Positions 1 to 9,273 of a stretch of 64,000 bases of DNA are shown here, in pieces (within the stretch, counting starts at the first letter, position 1; each line of letters begins with the position of its first letter). Source of the DNA: JAIVJG01 sp964236735 (GTDB taxonomy: Bacteria > Acidobacteriota > Blastocatellia > Pyrinomonadales > Pyrinomonadaceae); contig CAXSFM010000004.1 in the NCBI GenBank assembly GCA_964236735.1, forward strand, positions 1 through 64,000, in the 5' to 3' direction. The notes beneath the pieces were generated by a model, which searched no databases, was not told the origin of the DNA, and was given only the letters and a program-made list of their open reading frames with translations. A program made the translations under genes and the position numbers.

Positions 1-64
1 CCATCTCAGTAGTTTAGCGCCTCTCAAATTGTGCTTAACTACTCTAGCCCCTTAATAAATATCA

Positions 65-1246
65 CTAGAAGATGCTGCGCCAGCGTTTGTCGAGCGCGTC
101 ACCAAAGATGAAGGTGGTGAGCGACGGCTGCTCGTGCGAGCGGTCGTAGCCGACGAGTTCGACGTAAGCGCGCCCGTCCGTCGCAGTCTCGCTGTGTGTT
201 CCCGCGACGACGCACGCGCCTTCCCAATAGACGATCATCGTCGTGCCGCGCGTGTCGAGTTCCTGCTCTTTGAGGACGGGCGTGACCGTCACGTCAATCG
301 CGCAACGCGGGACGCGCAGACGCCAGCCGGACGGATAATCCGCGCCCGTGCGCGGGCTGCGCCATGTGTCTGTTGTTTCGAGTTGAAAGTCGGCGCGCGT
401 GAGATGCGTCGAGCGGCCTGTGTGGTCAACGTATGTGCCGCTGGAAAAATCAGACGGACGCCCCTCGCGGTCGCGGATGTGATAGACGAGCAGTTCCGCG
501 CCGGTCGAAAGTTGAATGCTGAACCAGTCCCAACCCTTTTGACTCTCCATCGTGCGCCACGTCCCGAACTCTCTGTCCATCCACGCCGCGCCGTCGAAGC
601 TCTCCGTCTCGCCGTGCCAGGTGATGCGCCCTTCGGCTGCCATCCGCGTGTATGTGAAATAGCGCGACGCCTCGCCGTGATCCTTAAAGCTGACGCCGAC
701 GCCCGCGTGCCCGTTGAGTACGGCGGGCTTCGACGGTTTCAAACGCGCCTCAAAAATCACATCGTCGCCGAGCGTCGCGCGTAAGTGATGTGCGCCGTCA
801 ATCTCGCGCACAGACCAATCGCCGAGCTTAAGTTCATAACGCTTCGCGCTCGCACGCGCGGGCTTGTCGAACAGTCCGTTCGCGCTCTTTACATGCTCGT
901 AACGAAAGTTCGCGCGCGACTCGTCCGTGATGGCGAAGTGCGCGAAGTAAATCGGGTTGCCGAGGAGCCGGAGCGGGACGACGCCGAAGCGGTCGAGGTC
1001 TGTGCGGCGTTTGAAAAAGACTAGCTCGAAGCCGAAGCGACGACCGGATCGCGTCCGCAAGTGGCCGGTGTAGTACCACCACTCGGTCTGCGCGTCTTTG
1101 TGCGCGTAGAGGTCGCGCGGCAACTCGACGCCCGCGTGTTCCGTCCCGTCGCGCAGAGTCGAGGCTTTGCCGACGACAACATCGGCGAGATTATCCAACA
1201 CGGCTGATGCCGTCTGCTCGATTGTTTCGATCAAATTTGCGCTCAC
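65..1246 (-). CDS. AttH/CrtC-like lipocalin-domain protein
   Basis: The 393-residue protein resembles the AttH/hydroxyneurosporene-hydratase (CrtC) lipocalin-like family. The motif EWWYYTGHL near residues 55-63 is the family hallmark, and WMDREFGTWR lies in mid-protein, as usual for two consecutive beta-barrel domains. Characterised CrtC members hydrate carotenoids and AttH members sit with ABC transporters; no carotenoid or att genes are seen here, so the substrate is unknown. I see no signal peptide, so it is probably cytoplasmic or peripheral. The start is a GTG at 1246, supported by an AGAGGA ribosome-binding site about 6 bases upstream. The next gene upstream on this strand is rqcH, about 125 bases away. 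The family call is fairly safe; the reaction is not. Confidence 0.8.
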   Translation of the reverse strand: MSANLIETIEQTASAVLDNLADVVVGKASTLRDGTEHAGVELPRDLYAHKDAQTEWWYYTGHLRTRSGRRFGFELVFFKRRTDLDRFGVVPLRLLGNPIYFAHFAITDESRANFRYEHVKSANGLFDKPARASAKRYELKLGDWSVREIDGAHHLRATLGDDVIFEARLKPSKPAVLNGHAGVGVSFKDHGEASRYFTYTRMAAEGRITWHGETESFDGAAWMDREFGTWRTMESQKGWDWFSIQLSTGAELLVYHIRDREGRPSDFSSGTYVDHTGRSTHLTRADFQLETTDTWRSPRTGADYPSGWRLRVPRCAIDVTVTPVLKEQELDTRGTTMIVYWEGACVVAGTHSETATDGRAYVELVGYDRSHEQPSLTTFIFGDALDKRWRSIF

Positions 1247-1371
1247 GCTTTTGTCCTCTGAGTTCGTTTGATGATGCGATGCAGGTTAGATGTTTTGCAT
1301 GACGAAAGTGTGCGCCTTTTGATGGAGTAAGTGGCGAGTTTGTGGAGAATGAGTCGGTTGCGACATCAACT

Positions 1372-2850
1372 TCAAATACGTTCGAGCATGACGTGCGGCT
1401 CGACCAGAATCGTCCGAAAGCTGGCGAGCCGCACGAGTCCCGGCGCGGCCCCTTTAATCTTGGTGACAAATTTGCGCTGCGTGTAATTGACGGCGGCCTT
1501 CGACTCTTCGCGCGCTTGGCTGAAATGCGCGGCGAGTTGCGCGGCCTCGATGAGCGTGCGCGGAGGGATGTCTGCATCTTTGCGCGCGTTGCGGACGACG
1601 ACGTGCGAGCCTGGATAGTCTGCGGCGTGGAGCCACGTATCGGATGAGCGCGCGAGGCGAAAGGTCAGATGCTCGTTGTCTCTCGCGCCGCGCCCGACGA
1701 GGATTTCGTAGCCGTCGGAAGAGAGATAACGACGCACGCCGGGAATAATCGCCGCCGCCGCCGCATCTTTCTTTGAAGACTTGACGGACGATGCGCGATC
1801 TTTTTGTCGCGGTTTGCTTCCGCGTGTCGCGCCCGTTTCAAACGCGGAGAGCGCGGCCTCGTCATGCTCTTCGATGATTGAACGCAAGACGGTCAGGCGG
1901 TCTGCCAAATCCGCCAGTTCTTGCGTCGTGCTTTCGAGACGTTGCGCGATTTCCTGAGCAGCGCGTTTCGATTTGCCGTAACGCGCAAAAGCGGCGGCGG
2001 CTTCCTGTTGGAGACTCTTGTTCTCATCTATCTCTAACTCAATGATGGGTGCGCCTTCCGCGTAATAATCCTGCACGCGAACGATGCCGCCCGTCCGCAC
2101 GGCGTTGGCGATGTTTGACAGCAGCAAGTCGCCGATGCGTTTGTGCGTCTCGGCGTCGCCGTGTCGCGCGAGGTCGCGTTCGAGATTGTCGCAGAGCTTG
2201 CGTCGCTTGTTGATTTCCTGTTGCAGCCGCGCCGACAGGGAAGCCGCACGCGCCTCAAAAGCGCGCGTGCGTTCAAGTTGTTGATAAAAATTATCCGCCG
2301 CTTCGGAAAGGGAATTGAACTCGCCGCGCGCGAGCGCAGTCTCTTTCGATGGAACTGAAATTTTGTTTGGCGAAGCTGGAGCAACATACACGTCGCCGAC
2401 CTGTTGACCCGCACCGCGCGACGGGCGCAGAGCATCAATGATGTGTCCCGTATCGTCGAGCAGTAAAAGATTTGATGTGCGCCCCGTCAACTGCGTGACG
2501 AGCGTAGGCTTGTGCTCGATTCCTACCTCATCGCGAATTGAGAAAGCGAAACGCACGACACGGTCTCCCTCATCTTTCGAGATATTTTCGAGCGATGCGC
2601 CGCCCAGATATTTGCGTAGGAGAAGCGCGAAGGGCGCGAGAGACGCTTTCTCAAGCTCGCGTGCGGTGCGTCCGATGAGATGGATGCGCGCGTTATTCGG
2701 CTCGACGGAGAGAAGCAGATAGCGCCCGTTTCCCATGCGAAGGTCAATCGCGAGGACAGCGCGCGAGAGTTGGAAAATTTTACCGAAGGCGTGCCCCTTG
2801 AGCACGCGCGCCAACTCTTCCACGATGTCTTTAATGGTCTGATCGTTCAT
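1372..2850 (-). CDS. rqcH: RqcH/NFACT family ribosome quality control protein
   Basis: This is a member of the Rqc2/RqcH (NFACT, formerly fibronectin-binding FbpA) family. RqcH binds obstructed 50S subunits carrying peptidyl-tRNA and recruits tRNA-Ala to add C-terminal alanine tails. The N-terminal NFACT-N region has blocks such as RNARIHLIGRT-like and LRKYLGG, a long charged coiled coil fills the middle (about residues 190-340), and the C-terminus carries the NFACT-R block with DTWLHAADYPGSHVVVRN. I chose the ATG at 2850 (MNDQTIKDIV); an in-frame ATG 54 bases further upstream would add a basic stretch not typical of the family. The resulting 492 residues are slightly shorter than Bacillus RqcH. 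It is transcribed alone or with the downstream lipocalin-like gene. Confidence 0.88.
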   Translation of the reverse strand: MNDQTIKDIVEELARVLKGHAFGKIFQLSRAVLAIDLRMGNGRYLLLSVEPNNARIHLIGRTARELEKASLAPFALLLRKYLGGASLENISKDEGDRVVRFAFSIRDEVGIEHKPTLVTQLTGRTSNLLLLDDTGHIIDALRPSRGAGQQVGDVYVAPASPNKISVPSKETALARGEFNSLSEAADNFYQQLERTRAFEARAASLSARLQQEINKRRKLCDNLERDLARHGDAETHKRIGDLLLSNIANAVRTGGIVRVQDYYAEGAPIIELEIDENKSLQQEAAAAFARYGKSKRAAQEIAQRLESTTQELADLADRLTVLRSIIEEHDEAALSAFETGATRGSKPRQKDRASSVKSSKKDAAAAAIIPGVRRYLSSDGYEILVGRGARDNEHLTFRLARSSDTWLHAADYPGSHVVVRNARKDADIPPRTLIEAAQLAAHFSQAREESKAAVNYTQRKFVTKIKGAAPGLVRLASFRTILVEPHVMLERI

Positions 2851-3006
2851 GGCTGAAAGATTATTAACACGTCTCCTCCGATAGTTCACAAACGCGCGCC
2901 TCAACTTTCATCCACGCAAAAAAAAGAAGAGGCACGAAAAATTGTTTCAGTGCCCCTTCACTTAAAGATGAAAGCTGACGGCGTTGTCTCACGCCCGCGC
3001 GATTCT

Positions 3007-4386
3007 TTAACTTTTAACGACCATTGTGCCGGAGAGTTTGTCGTGCGCCGTGCGTCCTTCGGAGTTGAGCAGCGCGTACAGAATGCCGATGCCGCCTGCG
3101 GCCAGCGTCAGCATGTAGATGAGCGAGCGGCGGACGCATTGGCCGGTTTTCGGTACAAGCGCGTTGGTCGCGTCAACGGTGTGGAGCGAGAAAAGCTTCA
3201 TGCCCGGCGTGCGTCCGGCCAGAGCCGTCGAGCACGTCAGATAGAGGAACATCAACACGACGACGATGCCCGCCATCGAACCCGACACGCGCGGGTCGCG
3301 CCAGTTTCCGATGGTCAACTCGATGACCGCACCGAATGGCGCACAGAGAAAGGCCATCAATATCAAATCGGTCAGGCCGGCAAAAAATCGCCTCGTGCGT
3401 GACGCGCGGTTAACGTAAACATCTTTCGGCTCGACAACTTTGGGTAAAATTTCTTCGTCGAGCCGCGTCAACCATGAATCGTCAATCACGCCTTCGATGC
3501 GTCGGGATAGAGGTTTGGCTGAAGTCTCCGTTGCTGCCGCGCTAGTCTCCGGCGACGTTGTCTTAGTATCAGGCGTTGACGTTGAGACGGTTTCTGTTGC
3601 TGATAAAAGTTTCGCGGATGCGCTGGCCGGCGTCGCTTCTTTCGCGGACGCTTCGGCAGGCGGAGCACTCTTGACGACCGGCTTGGAAGGCACTGCGACG
3701 AGACTCGGCACACGGACAGGTTCGAGCGTCGTCTCGATATTATTCTGACGCGCTTCGGTTGGCGAAACTTCAGGTTGTGCTGGTTCAGAGACAGCGCGGG
3801 CTTCGGGTTTGGAGACTGCCTGCAAGTGGGTCGCCGCTGCTGGCTCGGTCATAGGCTCGAACTGTTCTTCTGCGACGCGCGCCGCTGCCGTCGCCGCGGT
3901 GCGTCCCGAAGTTGAGCGCGGCAGCATTGATGAAGAGGTCGAATGTTGGCGCGCGCGTTCGATGCGTTGGAGCGCCGCGACGACAATCGGATTCACTTCG
4001 GGCGCGTCTTGCGGCGGCACGAGTCCGAGTTGCTTGGCATTCGCGTCCAGCGATTTCCTGACAGCCTTGCCGGTCGCATCCGAAGCGTCAGCCAGTGGTC
4101 TTTCAGTTTCGGCAGTGGCGGCAGAAGTAGTGATGACAGCGTCCGTCTCAAGTGCGGCTTCGCGCGCTCGTCTTTGTTGGATTTCGCGCACGCGCTCGCT
4201 CAGTTCTTTACGCCAGGCCGGGCGATTGCGTACACCAGCGCCGGGAAATTCGATGAGCGTCGAAACGGGCGCGCTCGGAGCACGGGAGTCTCCTGTGTCG
4301 TTTTCATCATTCGACGCGGACGGAGCAATCTCCTCCAGAGGAAATTCGCCGGAGGCTATATTTATTTCAGGATTTGGTGTCTGCAT
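3007..4386 (-). CDS. RDD family membrane protein with long disordered N-terminus
   Basis: The 459-residue protein has two parts. Residues 1 to about 300 are low-complexity and rich in Ala, Ser, Glu and Thr, and are probably disordered and cytoplasmic. The C-terminal 150 residues are an RDD domain (PF06271): an Arg in RASRTRRFFAGLTD before the first helix, membrane segments LILMAFLCAPFGAVIEL, MAGIVVVLMFLYLTC and LIYMLTLAAGGIGILYALL, and the usual closing motif GRTAHDKLSGTMVV. RDD proteins are thought to be membrane transport or accessory proteins; some are linked to Na+/H+ exchange, but the function here cannot be read from sequence. The start at 4386 is the only good ATG near the 5' end. Confidence 0.75.
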   Translation of the reverse strand: MQTPNPEINIASGEFPLEEIAPSASNDENDTGDSRAPSAPVSTLIEFPGAGVRNRPAWRKELSERVREIQQRRAREAALETDAVITTSAATAETERPLADASDATGKAVRKSLDANAKQLGLVPPQDAPEVNPIVVAALQRIERARQHSTSSSMLPRSTSGRTAATAAARVAEEQFEPMTEPAAATHLQAVSKPEARAVSEPAQPEVSPTEARQNNIETTLEPVRVPSLVAVPSKPVVKSAPPAEASAKEATPASASAKLLSATETVSTSTPDTKTTSPETSAAATETSAKPLSRRIEGVIDDSWLTRLDEEILPKVVEPKDVYVNRASRTRRFFAGLTDLILMAFLCAPFGAVIELTIGNWRDPRVSGSMAGIVVVLMFLYLTCSTALAGRTPGMKLFSLHTVDATNALVPKTGQCVRRSLIYMLTLAAGGIGILYALLNSEGRTAHDKLSGTMVVKS

Positions 4387-4728
4387 CAGATTTGGTTTCT
4401 GGCATCACGGGCAGGCGTCCGAACATTTTCAAAAAGACGATGAGTTGCCGGACACACTGCCTTTCCTTTGAGGCTTCCCTGTCTGAAAAACAAAGTTTGC
4501 GATGTTTCAAGGGCAATTGGCCGAAGCCTGTAAACCCAAGCCCATTGCGGAGTCGCGGCGGATGCTATCAGAAATTACTTTAAGTCGTCAACCAGAAAAT
4601 ATACAAGGCACTGTGGTTGGGGGTTTAAGGGGCTACCACATTTAGGCGGGAGAGAGAGAAGTAGCGGGCGGAATTATCCTGACAACCAGCGGCGAGAACA
4701 CCATTTGCGAGCGTTGCCGTAGCGGAAT
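4387..4728. other. intergenic region, no gene recognised
   Basis: These 342 bases separate the signal peptidase gene (ending at 4729) from the RDD gene (starting at 4386), both on the minus strand. It should contain the RDD gene's promoter and the end of the signal peptidase transcript region. I see no convincing hairpin with a T-tract, no tRNA and no protein-like frame. Confidence 0.5.
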
Positions 4729-5571
4729 TCACTTGATCATTGTGCCGGTGCGAGACCAGCGCGTGTTTTTGAAGAAATCGGTGATAAAAGCGAACGCCCC
4801 GTCGCCGCTCGGCGCGCTTTTATCGTAAGACCAGATGATGAACATAGCGCGCCCGATGACGAGATCGCGCGGCACGGTTCCCCAGTAACGGCTGTCCGCG
4901 CTGTTGTCACGATTATCGCCCATCATAAAATATTCGTTGTCGGGAATGCGGAAAGGGCGTGTGACGGCGAACCTCGCGCCGCTCGCATAATCTGTGTCGC
5001 CTTCCTTCGTTCGGGCGAGCGTGTCGGGCGTGTAGTAAACCGTATAAGGCTCGCCGTGCCTCGCGGGTTCGGAAAGTTTTTTTAGCTCCGCCTGATCGTT
5101 GCCCAACTGCGGGTCGAGCGCCGTGACGCGATATTCGGGTAGCTTCTCTCCGTTAATCAGGATGTCCGCGCCGCGCACTTCTATCGTCTCGCCGGGAAGT
5201 CCGATGACGCGCTTGATGAAGAGCGTCTGGTTTTTGACGATCTTTTCGTTCGTGTCAAAGTCGGAAGGATATTTGAAGACGATGATGTCGCCGCGCCGGA
5301 TGTCGCGTTGCGGCAGAAAGGGCATGTGCGGGCCGGGCGCGAAGATGAATTTATTGATGAGGAAATGATCGCCGACTTTGATCGTGTTCTCCATCGAAGC
5401 GGAAGGCACTTCAGCCGCCTGCGCGACGAAGGTCGTGAAGAAGAAGCCCATGATGAGGACGACGACGGCGGACTCGAAATATTCGCGCCACAGACTGCGC
5501 GTCGGTTTGCCTTCGTCCGTCACCGCAGATTTGTCTGTCACCACATTCTTCCCGTCAGCTTCATCCGACAT
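4729..5571 (-). CDS. lepB: signal peptidase I
   Basis: This is type I signal peptidase, the membrane-bound serine protease that removes signal peptides from secreted proteins on the outer face of the cytoplasmic membrane. A single transmembrane helix lies at about residues 34-52. Box B is PSASMENT with catalytic Ser59, and box D is FIKRVIGLPGETI with general-base Lys120. Box E appears as MMGDNRDNSADSRYWG near residue 217. At 280 residues it is normal for a one-helix bacterial enzyme with an extended beta domain. The acidic N-terminal 25 residues are likely cytoplasmic. It is followed by an RDD protein gene and preceded by a DUF2203 gene; neither suggests a dedicated substrate. Confidence 0.95.
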   Translation of the reverse strand: MSDEADGKNVVTDKSAVTDEGKPTRSLWREYFESAVVVLIMGFFFTTFVAQAAEVPSASMENTIKVGDHFLINKFIFAPGPHMPFLPQRDIRRGDIIVFKYPSDFDTNEKIVKNQTLFIKRVIGLPGETIEVRGADILINGEKLPEYRVTALDPQLGNDQAELKKLSEPARHGEPYTVYYTPDTLARTKEGDTDYASGARFAVTRPFRIPDNEYFMMGDNRDNSADSRYWGTVPRDLVIGRAMFIIWSYDKSAPSGDGAFAFITDFFKNTRWSRTGTMIK

Positions 5572-5662
5572 CTTTGATAACGCCCTTCAATTTTCTTCTC
5601 AACGCAACATTGTCTGTCCGCAGTAAAGACGCGCGCCTGATGGCTGTTTGAGTCGCCAGTTG

Positions 5663-6040
5663 TCAGAGCGGTTGCCGCCCCGCGAATCCATCTTCCGTCT
5701 CGTGCCACCACTCAATAATTTCGCCCTCCCCTGCTTGCCAGCAGAGCAGGACGACGCGGTCGCCGCGCATGGACGGGAAATCAATCAGTCCGCGCGCGTA
5801 GTCTTTGATTTGCACGCCGAGCGACTCCAACTCGCCGGCATTCTCTGTCAGTTGCATCAAAGCGGTGACGTAGCGCGGCCCCTCCGTCATTCCGCCGCCG
5901 CCGAGTTTCCCCGCTTCGGCGGCCTTGCGCGCTTCGTCCTGCAAGCTGAGGACGCGACTGTAGGCACGTTGGATTTTATAGACGATCTTCCGCACGGTCG
6001 GCAAAAGCGTGTTAGCTTCGGCAAGGGTAAAAAGCTTCAT
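5663..6040 (-). CDS. DUF2203 family protein
   Basis: The protein of 125 residues matches the DUF2203 family: it begins MKLFTLAEANTLLPTVRKIV, has a Gly-rich segment GKLGGGG after a predicted helix, then ESLGVQIKDYARGLIDFP, and ends with the diagnostic VLLCWQAGEGEIIEWWHE. Members are small soluble proteins of unknown function, widespread in Bacillota, Chloroflexota and Acidobacteriota. No catalytic residues are known. It lies 91 bases upstream of lepB on the same strand and 90 bases downstream of the NYN-domain gene, so it may be part of a short operon, but the spacing does not prove this. Confidence 0.8.
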   Translation of the reverse strand: MKLFTLAEANTLLPTVRKIVYKIQRAYSRVLSLQDEARKAAEAGKLGGGGMTEGPRYVTALMQLTENAGELESLGVQIKDYARGLIDFPSMRGDRVVLLCWQAGEGEIIEWWHETEDGFAGRQPL

Positions 6041-6130
6041 AAGACGGTGGACGGCGGATGAGTGTTCAAAGGCAAATGCGAGCCAGCGGTTTTTTAAGCT
6101 GGCCGTCCGTTGAACGTTAACCCGCTGATT

Positions 6131-6985
6131 TTACTGATCGTCGGTGACGCGGACGAAAGACTCATGCCTGTCGAGATCGTCGGCGTCGTCGGACAAGTCA
6201 ATGTCCGCTAAGACGTGTGAGACCGCCGGCTCGAAAATCTCGTGATGAATGCTGTCCTGCATGATTGAGGGCGGCAACTCTCGCGTGCCGTTGTTGTGAA
6301 TGCCTGCGACGGCGTCGCTGTGTAAATCAATCTCGCCGGAGAGCGGCGTGGCGTCGTGTTGAAGAAGATTGTGGCCGGCGTGTGGCTGGTGGTTGATGAA
6401 AGACTGCGCGGGCTGCTCTTCGTGCGGATGATGCTCGTAATAGCGCGAGCCGTGCGAGACATCTTTGCGAACTTTTTCGGCGATCTCGCCGAGGTCTATG
6501 AAGTAATCCGCCACGTCTATCAATTTCGGCGCGGTGTTCGAGCGGAAGCCCGCCACCTCGACGCGGCAGCCTTTATACGCGACGGCGTTGACGGCATAGA
6601 CGAAGTCTTCATCGCCGGAGACGAGTACGGCGGTCTCGTAGCGTCCGGCGAGACTCAACATGTCCACGGCGATCTCTACATCAAGATTCGCCTTGCGCGT
6701 GCCGTCGTAAAACGTTTTCAATTCTTTGTGGATAACGCGAAAACCATTGCGACGCATCCATAGCAAAAACCCTTGCTGACGCTCTGCTCCCACGTCCACG
6801 CCGGTGTAGAAGAAGGCGCGCAAAAGCCTCCCGTCGCCCAAGAGGACGCGCAGGAGTTTGTTGTAATCAATGTCTATGTTGTGAAATCGTGCTGCGTGAA
6901 AAAGGTTGTTGCCGTCAATAAAAACCGCGACCCGGCCTCTGTAACCGAGCTGCCAGGAAATATTATTCGTGGGATCAAATTGCAT
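6131..6985 (-). CDS. NYN domain (LabA/DUF88-like) protein
   Basis: Residues 15-170 form a NYN (PIN-like) domain: VAVFIDGNNLFHAA carries the first acidic residue (Asp24), ANLDVEIAVDML the middle Asp residues, and VLVSGDEDFVYAV the last acidic cluster. These acidic residues would bind a divalent metal, as in PIN-fold RNases and LabA-type proteins. The C-terminal 110 residues are His- and Asp-rich without a recognised fold (YEHHPHEEQ, then an acidic tail) and may be disordered. The family role in RNA processing is known only by analogy; activity here is inferred. An ATG at 6985 is supported by GGAG 8 bases upstream. Confidence 0.82.
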   Translation of the reverse strand: MQFDPTNNISWQLGYRGRVAVFIDGNNLFHAARFHNIDIDYNKLLRVLLGDGRLLRAFFYTGVDVGAERQQGFLLWMRRNGFRVIHKELKTFYDGTRKANLDVEIAVDMLSLAGRYETAVLVSGDEDFVYAVNAVAYKGCRVEVAGFRSNTAPKLIDVADYFIDLGEIAEKVRKDVSHGSRYYEHHPHEEQPAQSFINHQPHAGHNLLQHDATPLSGEIDLHSDAVAGIHNNGTRELPPSIMQDSIHHEIFEPAVSHVLADIDLSDDADDLDRHESFVRVTDDQ

Positions 6986-7140
6986 GGGAAAAAGCTCCGT
7001 TAAAAATTCGATTTTGTATTTTCAAACATCAGTGAAGTCCAGAATGCCGCCGCCAACCGCGTGCGGTCAAGAGGAAAAAGGCTTTGCGGGACGAATGGCG
7101 ACTTTTCGCGCGCTCCGAATTTACGACTTCGCGCGCTGCT

Positions 7141-8046
7141 TTACGTCGTCGGGGGCGTGGCCGCCAGTTGTTCTCCCGTCACGGCATCAACATAGACGAG
7201 CAACGGCGCACCCTGCCCGCTGCCGACGTTGATTTCCCACGCGAGATGAAATTCGAGCGTCGCGGCATCCGTTTTTGAAATGACAGGGAAGACGACTAAT
7301 TGCCGCGCGCTCACATCGCTGGCCGCGACGTTTGAGCGCGTCTGCGCCACACCGCTCGCATCGTTGAAACGGATGGTCTGGTTGGCGAGCGTGGCGGCGG
7401 CCTTCTCTGCGCTCAAGGTCTGCCGAAGAGAGGCGAGCGAGCGGCGGAGTCTGTCCGTGTCGGGAATCGCCGTGCTCGAAAGCGACGTGACGCGCAAATT
7501 AGACGTGTATGAAATTTCCACGACGCCGAAATTATTCCGCAGGGGGAAATCGAAAGGCTGCTGCTGGTATAGAGCACGATGCGAGCCGTCTGGATTATCC
7601 GTCACCGAGACGAGAGACACCTCATTCAATTCAATGCCGAGAAGCGGCGCGGCTGTTTCGAGAAAGCGGCGGAGCGATTCGCGCGTCTCGTCTCTCGATT
7701 GATCTTTCTCATCCGGGTTGGCCATCTGCGGCAGTTGCAGCGGCGCGCTCAATCCTTGCGGCAGAGCGCGCAGAGTTGCAGTCACGGGCTGCAAGTCTGG
7801 AGCCGGCGCGGCGACGGCCTGTCCGGCGGTCAGAGTCTTCCACGTCGCAAGCGCGCGTGCGCGACGTTCGTCGCTCTCGTTGAGCGTGATGGCGGTTGAA
7901 AGTTGATCGCTGCCGGCGCGCGGGCGTCCGGTGTCGGCGGGGCGCGTGTCGGCGCACGCCCACGTCAGCAAGCCGAGCAACAACACGCCGAAGAAGGAAA
8001 GCGTGCGGCGCACAATTTGAGTAGTCCAGATGATGTTCACAGGCAT
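7141..8046 (-). CDS. PepSY/FTP-like exported protein, probable lipoprotein
   Basis: From the ATG at 8046 the protein has 301 residues, beginning with a basic stretch and a hydrophobic helix LSFFGVLLLGLLTWAC; the Cys at 31 in an imperfect lipobox suggests a lipoprotein. The mature part contains RFLETAAPLLGIELNEVSLVS followed by beta-rich segments, and ends with a PepSY-like unit (FHLAWEINVGSG, then LLVYVDAVTGEQL). This layout is reminiscent of FTP/PepSY propeptide domains that inhibit thermolysin-type proteases, but no metalloprotease domain is present. The longer frame to 8145 would place 33 residues before the signal sequence and is less likely. The gene is divergent from the zinc-ribbon gene starting at 8227. 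Confidence 0.6.
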   Translation of the reverse strand: MPVNIIWTTQIVRRTLSFFGVLLLGLLTWACADTRPADTGRPRAGSDQLSTAITLNESDERRARALATWKTLTAGQAVAAPAPDLQPVTATLRALPQGLSAPLQLPQMANPDEKDQSRDETRESLRRFLETAAPLLGIELNEVSLVSVTDNPDGSHRALYQQQPFDFPLRNNFGVVEISYTSNLRVTSLSSTAIPDTDRLRRSLASLRQTLSAEKAAATLANQTIRFNDASGVAQTRSNVAASDVSARQLVVFPVISKTDAATLEFHLAWEINVGSGQGAPLLVYVDAVTGEQLAATPPTT

Positions 8047-8226
8047 TTGAATCACGTAGAAAATAAACGGAAGCGACGCACGGATTATACTCGATGCACA
8101 GTCGCGGGCAATGAGGTGCGAGCCGGACGCTCGCGCGCTCTTCAAGGTAACTTCATTGCAAAGCCGCGCGCGCGAAGTATAATCCGTGCGGAAGTAAGTT
8201 CATACAGCACGCGACGGAGAGCATCT

Positions 8227-9273
8227 TTGCCCGACGAAAACGAGTTCCCGGAATTTGACGACATCAGCGCCGGCGAACTACAGACGGAGCGACACGGCTT
8301 CGCACAGAATCAGATGATCGCGTGCGAGACGTGCCTGCGCGCCAATCCGCCGACGCGCCTCAATTGCCTCTACTGCGGCGCGAAACTGCCCGTCACGGAA
8401 TCGAGCCGCCCCGTGCTTCGTCAGATGGAAGAATGGGAGCAGGGCTATAACGTCGTCTTGCCGCCCGCATCGGCGAAAGAAGTTTCAGGCGCGGTGTTGG
8501 AAGAAGTAGCGGACTGGCTGCACCTTGAGCACGAAGCGTTGAAAAGTTTAGCCGCGACTGAATGCGCCATGCCGCTCGCGCGCGCCGCGTCCGCCGAAGA
8601 TGCCGCCATCATCCGCAAAAAGCTCGGCACGTTCGGCCTGCGCGTCGAAGCGGTATCTGACGACGCGCTCCACACAAACATCCCATCGAGACGTATCCGC
8701 GCGCTTGAATTGAATGATGACATGCTCGTCGGTCGTGCGAGCGCGGACGGCGAGACTCTGCGCGTCGAGTGGCCGCAAATCGTGCTGCTCGTGTCGGGAC
8801 GCCTCTACGAGAAGCGCATCGAAGTCGAGGAACGTCAGAGGAGAATCACTCGCAACGAATTCGTCGGAGCGCGCGAGTTGGTTGAAGACGAGGCCGTGCT
8901 CGACATCTACGCCGCAAGCGATGACGTTGATGCGGATACTTTTCCCGCGTGGCGCATCTCTGCGGAGAGTTTCGATTATTCATGTCTCGGCGCGGCGAAG
9001 TCGCTGCTCGCGAGGGACAATTTCGTCACGCTTATAAGCGCCTTGCACGAGCGCGCGCACGCCGCGAGTTATGAAGAGCGTTATCATCAGGTGCGCCATT
9101 TGCTCACGCGCGCGTGGCCGCTCGCGGAACATACTGCGTCGCAGGGCTTGAGACGCGAGCGTCCCGGCAAATTCAACACTGAAGCCGTGACCATCGTCAG
9201 CAATGAACTGCAATTCACGCGCTTCTCGCGCTTGCAATATCTGTTCGAGCGGAGAGGCCGCGCGCAAATTTGA
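8227..9273 (+). CDS. zinc-ribbon protein of unknown function
   Basis: I choose a TTG start at 8227 because GGAGA lies 6 bases upstream and the reading frame upstream of it overlaps the divergent lipoprotein gene. The 348-residue product has an acidic N-terminus, then a treble-clef/zinc-ribbon-like motif: Cys33-x2-Cys36 and Cys47-x2-Cys50 (CETC...CLYC). The remainder is a mixed alpha/beta region with no family I recognise; a segment ILLVSGRLYEKRIEVEERQ resembles regulatory domains with long charged strands. Its stop overlaps the start of the following rRNA methyltransferase gene (TGATG), so the two are probably translationally coupled. A link with RNA or translation is possible from context only. 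Confidence 0.65.
   Translation: MPDENEFPEFDDISAGELQTERHGFAQNQMIACETCLRANPPTRLNCLYCGAKLPVTESSRPVLRQMEEWEQGYNVVLPPASAKEVSGAVLEEVADWLHLEHEALKSLAATECAMPLARAASAEDAAIIRKKLGTFGLRVEAVSDDALHTNIPSRRIRALELNDDMLVGRASADGETLRVEWPQIVLLVSGRLYEKRIEVEERQRRITRNEFVGARELVEDEAVLDIYAASDDVDADTFPAWRISAESFDYSCLGAAKSLLARDNFVTLISALHERAHAASYEERYHQVRHLLTRAWPLAEHTASQGLRRERPGKFNTEAVTIVSNELQFTRFSRLQYLFERRGRAQI

Noticed and set aside
7903..8226. Upstream extension of the zinc-ribbon gene to 7903
   Set aside because: It would overlap the divergent lipoprotein gene and is Arg-rich; the TTG at 8227 has a proper ribosome-binding site.
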